From Woeseiaceae bacterium (GTDB taxonomy: Bacteria > Pseudomonadota > Gammaproteobacteria > Steroidobacterales > Woeseiaceae), in assembly GCA_021773075.1 (NCBI GenBank), contig JAJFKT010000006.1:1-46011 (forward strand): a stretch of DNA of 46,011 nucleotides. The letters are read 5' to 3'. Of the stretch, positions 42,927 through 46,011 are shown piece by piece. Made by a program: the position numbers and the translations under genes. The notes beneath the pieces were generated by a model. That model did no database searches. It was not told the origin of the DNA and saw only the letters and a program-made list of their open reading frames with translations. Every line of letters begins with the position of its first letter. Position 1 is the stretch's first letter.

Positions 42927-43493
42927 ATGAAAAATCTACTTTTGAGCGTGGCAATTCTCAGTTTTCTTTGGACGGGTGTCGGCGTAGCTGGCCCGACAGG
43001 TCCGGCCGAAGGCGCACCGCCTGAGCTAGCGCACTTTGTGAAGCTGGTTGGCGAGTGGTCTACGACCGAAGAGGGGCTGAAGCCAGACGGATCAGCTTGG
43101 CAGCCATCCAAAGGCGCTGACTGGAATTTCTATTGGTCATTTGACGGCTGGGGTATTCGCGATGACTACATATCGCCACCGATGTCCGAGGCAGTTGATG
43201 ACGAGAGCAAACGTCAGCGCGGTACGAATCTGCGGATATTCAATACAAGCGATAAGCATTGGGTCATGACCTGGTTAACGCCGACGCTAAAAGAACCAGC
43301 ATCGTTCACGGCAGCATCGACAGATGAAGAAATCGTCATGCTTTCGGGCGTCGTGAATCCTCAGGGGTTTTGGCATCGGATTACCTTTTTCGATATGACC
43401 GAATCGTCATTCGAATGGAAGCTTGAGTGGTCGAAAGACAAAGATCAGTGGGGCGAGGTGTATCGTATTCACGGCACACGTAAAACGGAGTAG
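42927..43493 (+). CDS. Secreted small protein, DUF1579/lipocalin-like
   Basis: A 188-residue protein. The ATG at 42927 opens a signal peptide (LLLSVAILSFLWTGVGVAG); an upstream in-frame ATG (42852) adds 25 unlikely residues. The body starts HFVKLVGEWSTTEEGLKPDG and contains WNFYWSFDGWGIRDDY and FEWKLEWSKD, the pattern of small calycin-type domains. Periplasmic or secreted; ligand unknown. It diverges from the TonB receptor. Confidence 0.78.
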   Translation: MKNLLLSVAILSFLWTGVGVAGPTGPAEGAPPELAHFVKLVGEWSTTEEGLKPDGSAWQPSKGADWNFYWSFDGWGIRDDYISPPMSEAVDDESKRQRGTNLRIFNTSDKHWVMTWLTPTLKEPASFTAASTDEEIVMLSGVVNPQGFWHRITFFDMTESSFEWKLEWSKDKDQWGEVYRIHGTRKTE

Positions 43494-43573
43494 CGTTCTA
43501 ATCGCCCGATATCAAGAGTGGCAATCTGGCTTCGTTTCCAGCAAAATCGCTGCCCTGCTATCGACAGATCAAT

Positions 43574-43650
43574 GCGCCCGTAGCTCAGCTGGATAGAGTA
43601 CCTGGCTTCGAACCAGGTGGTCGGGAGTTCGAATCTCTCCGGGCGCGCCA
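43574..43650 (+). tRNA. tRNA-Arg (anticodon UCG)
   Basis: A 77-nt cloverleaf: acceptor stem GCGCCCG/CGGGCGC, D arm AGCTCAGCTGGATAGAGTA, anticodon stem CCTGG/CCAGG with loop CTTCGAA (anticodon TCG), T arm with GTTCGAATC, and encoded CCA at 43648-43650. Its 3' half is the likely attachment site of the integrase next to it. Confidence 0.97.
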
Positions 43651-43658
43651 ATAAAATC

Positions 43659-43693
43659 AAGGGTTTACCGACTTCGGTAGGCCCTTCGTTTTA
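43659..43693 (+). terminator. Terminator after tRNA-Arg
   Basis: AAGGG pairs with CCCTT and TACCGA with TCGGTA in one hairpin (43659-43686), followed by CGTTTTAT. It lies 8 bp after the tRNA. Confidence 0.65.
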
Positions 43694-44737
43694 TCAACGT
43701 AGAGAAATCGTAGAGTCGTTTTCTACGATTCCCAAGCCCCGTTCAATTCGTGCTGCCGCCGTTGATAAATGCTCCGGTGCCAAATGCGCATACCGAAGAA
43801 CCATCTCGTACGACTTCCAACCACCCAATTCCATCAGCTCTTGTAAACTTGTTCCGTTCATTACGTGCCAACTTGCCCAGGTGTGGCGCAAGTCGTGAAA
43901 TCGAAACTTCTCGATTCGGGCACGCTTCAATGAGCGTTTCCAAGCAGAGCCAACTTTCAACATATGCTTCCCTTTGTACGTAAAGCACCACCGGTCGTGC
44001 AGCCCTTGAACACTTCGCAGCGCCAAGATCGCGTCCCGGTTTAGGGGAAGCCCGCGTCCATCTCCATTCTTTGTGGTTCCTGGGTCTAGCCAGGACACAC
44101 GCCGATTGAAATCAACACGGTTCCATTCCAGTCGCAGGATTTCCGTCATCCTGCAACCGGTCGCCAGAGCAAACTGTACCACCGGTACTAAATGCTCGGG
44201 CAATGCCAACATCAGCCGATCCGCTTCCTCTTCCGTGAGAAACCGTACGCGACGTTTGGGTTCTTTCAACATGCGGATTTTCGGAACCCGCGTGATCCAT
44301 CCCCAATCGTCACGTGCCAGGTAGAGAATGCGCCGAACGATCTCGAGTGCGCGATTGATGGTTGAGTTTGCCACCCCATCCTTCTGCCTTCGATCCTGGA
44401 CAAACGGTCTGAGAGCACTCATGTTGAGATCTCGCAGTCGATGTCCACGGAGATACGGGTCGAGTTTTAGCAGGTGTGCTTTGTCGTCATCTAAAGAGCG
44501 TTTATCAACGCTGTCTTCGATGTATTGGACAACCGCTTCCTGCCAATTGTGCTCAGCCGGTATCCCGGTTCGGGCAGCCTCGTAGGCGTCAGCCTTCAGG
44601 CGTACTAAAAACTCCTCAGCATCCTCTAGGACTTTAAGCCGAGTACTTTTGCATACTCGGCGTCCGTCCGCGAGGACTGTGTCGACCCACCAATACGGTG
44701 AATCCTTCCTTCTGTAGAGTCCTTTTTCTCGGGCCAT
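43694..44737 (-). CDS. Tyrosine recombinase (integrase)
   Basis: A 347-residue integrase. Residues about 1-60 resemble an arm-type DNA-binding domain, 65-160 the core-binding SAM-like domain, and 170-340 the catalytic domain with Arg (ATGCRMTEIL), His-x-x-Arg (FHDLRHTWASWH) and the Tyr (VLRYAHLAPEH). AAAGGAGG lies 5 bp before the ATG, inside the upstream HTH gene, which it overlaps by 112 bp in another frame. Its end points at tRNA-Arg, the standard position for an island integrase. Confidence 0.95.
   Translation of the reverse strand: MAREKGLYRRKDSPYWWVDTVLADGRRVCKSTRLKVLEDAEEFLVRLKADAYEAARTGIPAEHNWQEAVVQYIEDSVDKRSLDDDKAHLLKLDPYLRGHRLRDLNMSALRPFVQDRRQKDGVANSTINRALEIVRRILYLARDDWGWITRVPKIRMLKEPKRRVRFLTEEEADRLMLALPEHLVPVVQFALATGCRMTEILRLEWNRVDFNRRVSWLDPGTTKNGDGRGLPLNRDAILALRSVQGLHDRWCFTYKGKHMLKVGSAWKRSLKRARIEKFRFHDLRHTWASWHVMNGTSLQELMELGGWKSYEMVLRYAHLAPEHLSTAAARIERGLGIVENDSTISLR
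43706..43730. repeat. 9-bp inverted repeat at the integrase end
   Basis: AATCGTAGA and TCTACGATT flank a 7-nt loop within the last integrase codons. It could be a terminator-like stem or a recombination site element; no T run follows. Confidence 0.5.
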
Positions 44738-44955
44738 AATTCCTCCTTTATGGCCCGCCCTCGGGACTTATAGTCATCCAGCCAGCGGTCGAGGTCAACC
44801 CGGTCGTAAACGCGTCGTCTTCCCAGGCGAATCGGTGGGGGGCCGATTCGCGACAGCAGGGTTTTTCCGATGCCAAGATAGGCGGCGGCTGCCGCTCGAT
44901 CCAGGCAGCGAACGGGGAGGGGATAGGGAGAGGTTGGCCGATCATCGGTGCTCAC
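44626..44955 (-). CDS. AlpA/excisionase-like HTH protein
   Basis: A 109-residue protein with a small winged helix of the excisionase/AlpA type (about 17-68: CLDRAAAAAYLGIGKTLLS, IRLGRRRVYDRVDLDRWL). Such proteins bend DNA for excision or activate the integrase. A GTG at 44955 is the only start giving the whole domain; its ribosome site is poor. The last about 37 residues lie over the integrase start in another frame and look like filler. Confidence 0.85.
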   Translation of the reverse strand: MSTDDRPTSPYPLPVRCLDRAAAAAYLGIGKTLLSRIGPPPIRLGRRRVYDRVDLDRWLDDYKSRGRAIKEELWPEKKDSTEGRIHRIGGSTQSSRTDAEYAKVLGLKS

Positions 44956-44964
44956 TGTGAAGCT

Positions 44965-45444
44965 CTAGAATCGCAGCCCGCGAAGCACGCTAGTGAGGTT
45001 GATCACAATCGCGCTGGCCGGTCCACCGAGGCCACTTTCCGCAGCAGGGTCCTTCAGCATGAAAAGCTCCGGTTTGCCGACCGCGATGTTCCAAACGGTG
45101 AGTCCGTCGCTCCAGGTCATGGTCACATAGATGTCTTTCTTGCCGTCGATGGCGAGCAACCAATCCTTTTCGAAGTCGACTGTGAACTTGCGAAACGTGT
45201 CTGTCAGCACCGTGACCGGTACCCGCCACTTCGCGAGTTCCAATAGAGCAGCCGCACGATAAATCTCCTCGACGCGGTACTCTCGGGCTCGGCCGGTCCC
45301 GGTGTGTTTGTCCCCTTCGGGAATCAACAAATCGATGGAGGTCCAGTGGCGGATATGCCGGGTAATGCGGGTCGCCTCGTCCGCCCCACCGGATCGATGC
45401 AGGATGGTGACCGCTTCTTTCAGGGTGTAGGTGCGGGGTTCCAC
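44965..45444 (-). CDS. MerR-like HTH protein
   Basis: A 159-residue protein. Residues about 4-80 are a MerR-type winged helix (RTYTLKEAVTILHRSGG, ITRHIRHWTSIDLLIPEGD, GRAREYRVEEIYRAAALLEL). The rest has no known ligand domain and includes a beta segment (KKDIYVTMTWSDGLTVWNIA). The GTG at 45444 with AGGA upstream is preferred to a start at 45510 that adds a hydrophobic, non-family stretch. It lies 9 bp before the excisionase-like gene, in the same direction, and likely regulates the element. Confidence 0.75.
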   Translation of the reverse strand: MEPRTYTLKEAVTILHRSGGADEATRITRHIRHWTSIDLLIPEGDKHTGTGRAREYRVEEIYRAAALLELAKWRVPVTVLTDTFRKFTVDFEKDWLLAIDGKKDIYVTMTWSDGLTVWNIAVGKPELFMLKDPAAESGLGGPASAIVINLTSVLRGLRF

Positions 45445-45460
45445 GGGAGGGTCCTGGAGA

Positions 45461-45498
45461 ATAAGGACTGGCCATAATAAGACATACGATGTCCTTAT
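45461..45498. promoter_or_regulatory. Inverted ATAAGGAC repeats
   Basis: ATAAGGAC (45461-45468) faces GTCCTTAT (45491-45498); a shorter match ATAAGAC (45477-45483) sits between, making ATAAGACAT-ACG-ATGTCCTTAT nearly palindromic. It lies 17-54 bp upstream of the MerR-like start, an expected place for autoregulation. Confidence 0.5.
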
Positions 45499-46011
45499 GC
45501 AATAGTACATCCAATATTCAAGCCGAGCGAAGCCCCATCGGGACCGCCAATGCCTGGCAGGTCCCGTGGGACTTCATTTGTCTTTTATGTCGATGTTGGT
45601 GGTTCAGAGTTATACGGTGCTTCTACCAATTGGTAAGTGATTCTGACCTCCCTGCAGCATTATCTGCAAAGCCCACCGAAGTGGTAATGGTCGTGGGACA
45701 CCAGCCCCATTCTGAACCTGCCTGATCGCAGGCATGCCGGGAGTTCCTGTAGGAAAGCGCCCGAGCAATATTCCAAATGGCCTTAATGGCCTGAGTTAAC
45801 GATTGTTATTAAATACCTCCTTATTTTAGATGCAGTTAGCTGAACTGCTTGGTTGAAGAAGCGGTACACCGGATCGAGACAAGCAATCGCCTGCCAAACC
45901 CAATACCACATACGTATGAAAGCCAGTTCTAGTAAAGAGCCTGGCACTGCCGTAAGAAAAACGGCTTAGTCTAAGATGGACTCACGATCATTGATCGCGG
46001 TGCTTGAAACG
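45499..46011. other. Non-coding stretch at the right edge
   Basis: About 510 bp without a supported gene. An open frame at 45489-45725 has no coding character. At 45976 an ATG (MDSRSLIAVLET) opens a frame to the window end and could be the next gene of the island; it is too short to judge. Confidence 0.4.

Noticed and set aside
42746..43111. N-terminal extension of the TonB receptor
   Set aside because: It would cross the divergent gene and bury the signal peptide; the GTG at 42745 has AAGGA at good spacing.
1..46011. CRISPR array or rRNA
   Set aside because: No regularly spaced repeats and no rRNA-like sequence seen; the Cas4-like domain belongs to DUF2779.

Overview
The window reads as a chromosomal segment of a free-living, probably aquatic gammaproteobacterium. 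The signs are densely packed genes on both strands, many lipoproteins, a TonB-dependent receptor, a beta-barrel protein, DjlA and YccF homologues, and a GTAGGAGCGGC-type REP doublet of the kind common in gammaproteobacteria. The lineage below class cannot be settled from sequence alone. There is no rRNA and no CRISPR array. One tRNA is present, tRNA-Arg(UCG), and it carries the start of an integrative element.

Positions 1-7860 are the most rearranged part. A DUF222/HNH endonuclease gene runs in from the left edge. A second copy (3723-4737) is broken three ways: its 5' part is missing, its HNH core is replaced by an inverted pair of REP sequences, and the tail is out of frame. A third, tiny relic lies at 1461-1514. 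Between the copies sit a DsbA-like lipoprotein, an unknown lipoprotein, and an astacin-type metallopeptidase without a signal peptide. Next come two toxin-antitoxin modules, HigBA and an MNT/HEPN pair. Each ends at the same sequence, the 3' end of an FKBP gene: a decayed 3' fragment after higA and the intact gene after the HEPN gene.

Positions 7940-23100 are mostly envelope functions. They include an HxlR regulator divergent from a small membrane protein, a Kef-type antiporter, a CorC/CNNM protein, YccF, and a two-gene unit of a RodZ-like HTH-membrane protein plus a large lipoprotein. Then follow a membrane-anchored glutamate-synthase-like oxidoreductase, an unknown three-gene set ending in a secreted SH3 plus metallo-beta-lactamase-fold protein, and a DUF255 thioredoxin-fold lipoprotein.

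Positions 23200-43500 begin with an AbiE-type module in reversed gene order behind a large inverted repeat. After it come an EamA transporter, a DUF2779 protein (Cas4-like plus DEDD exonuclease-like), a 38-residue lysine-rich ORF, a zinc-finger membrane protein, DjlA, a secreted metallo-beta-lactamase-fold protein, a PIN-like nuclease next to a membrane-anchored hydrolase, a DUF305-LVIVD protein, a bestrophin-like channel, a membrane beta-propeller protein, a fatty acid hydroxylase-superfamily enzyme with a TTG start, and a beta-barrel protein. A MocR regulator is divergent from a small ORF plus EamA transporter pair. A TonB-dependent receptor and a small secreted protein close this part.

From 43574 to the right edge, tRNA-Arg is followed by a tyrosine integrase, an overlapping AlpA/excisionase-like gene and a MerR-like gene. 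This is the left end of an island whose cargo lies outside the window. All three toxin-antitoxin modules share compact palindromic operators and promoters that place transcription starts at, or about 12 nt before, the first start codon.
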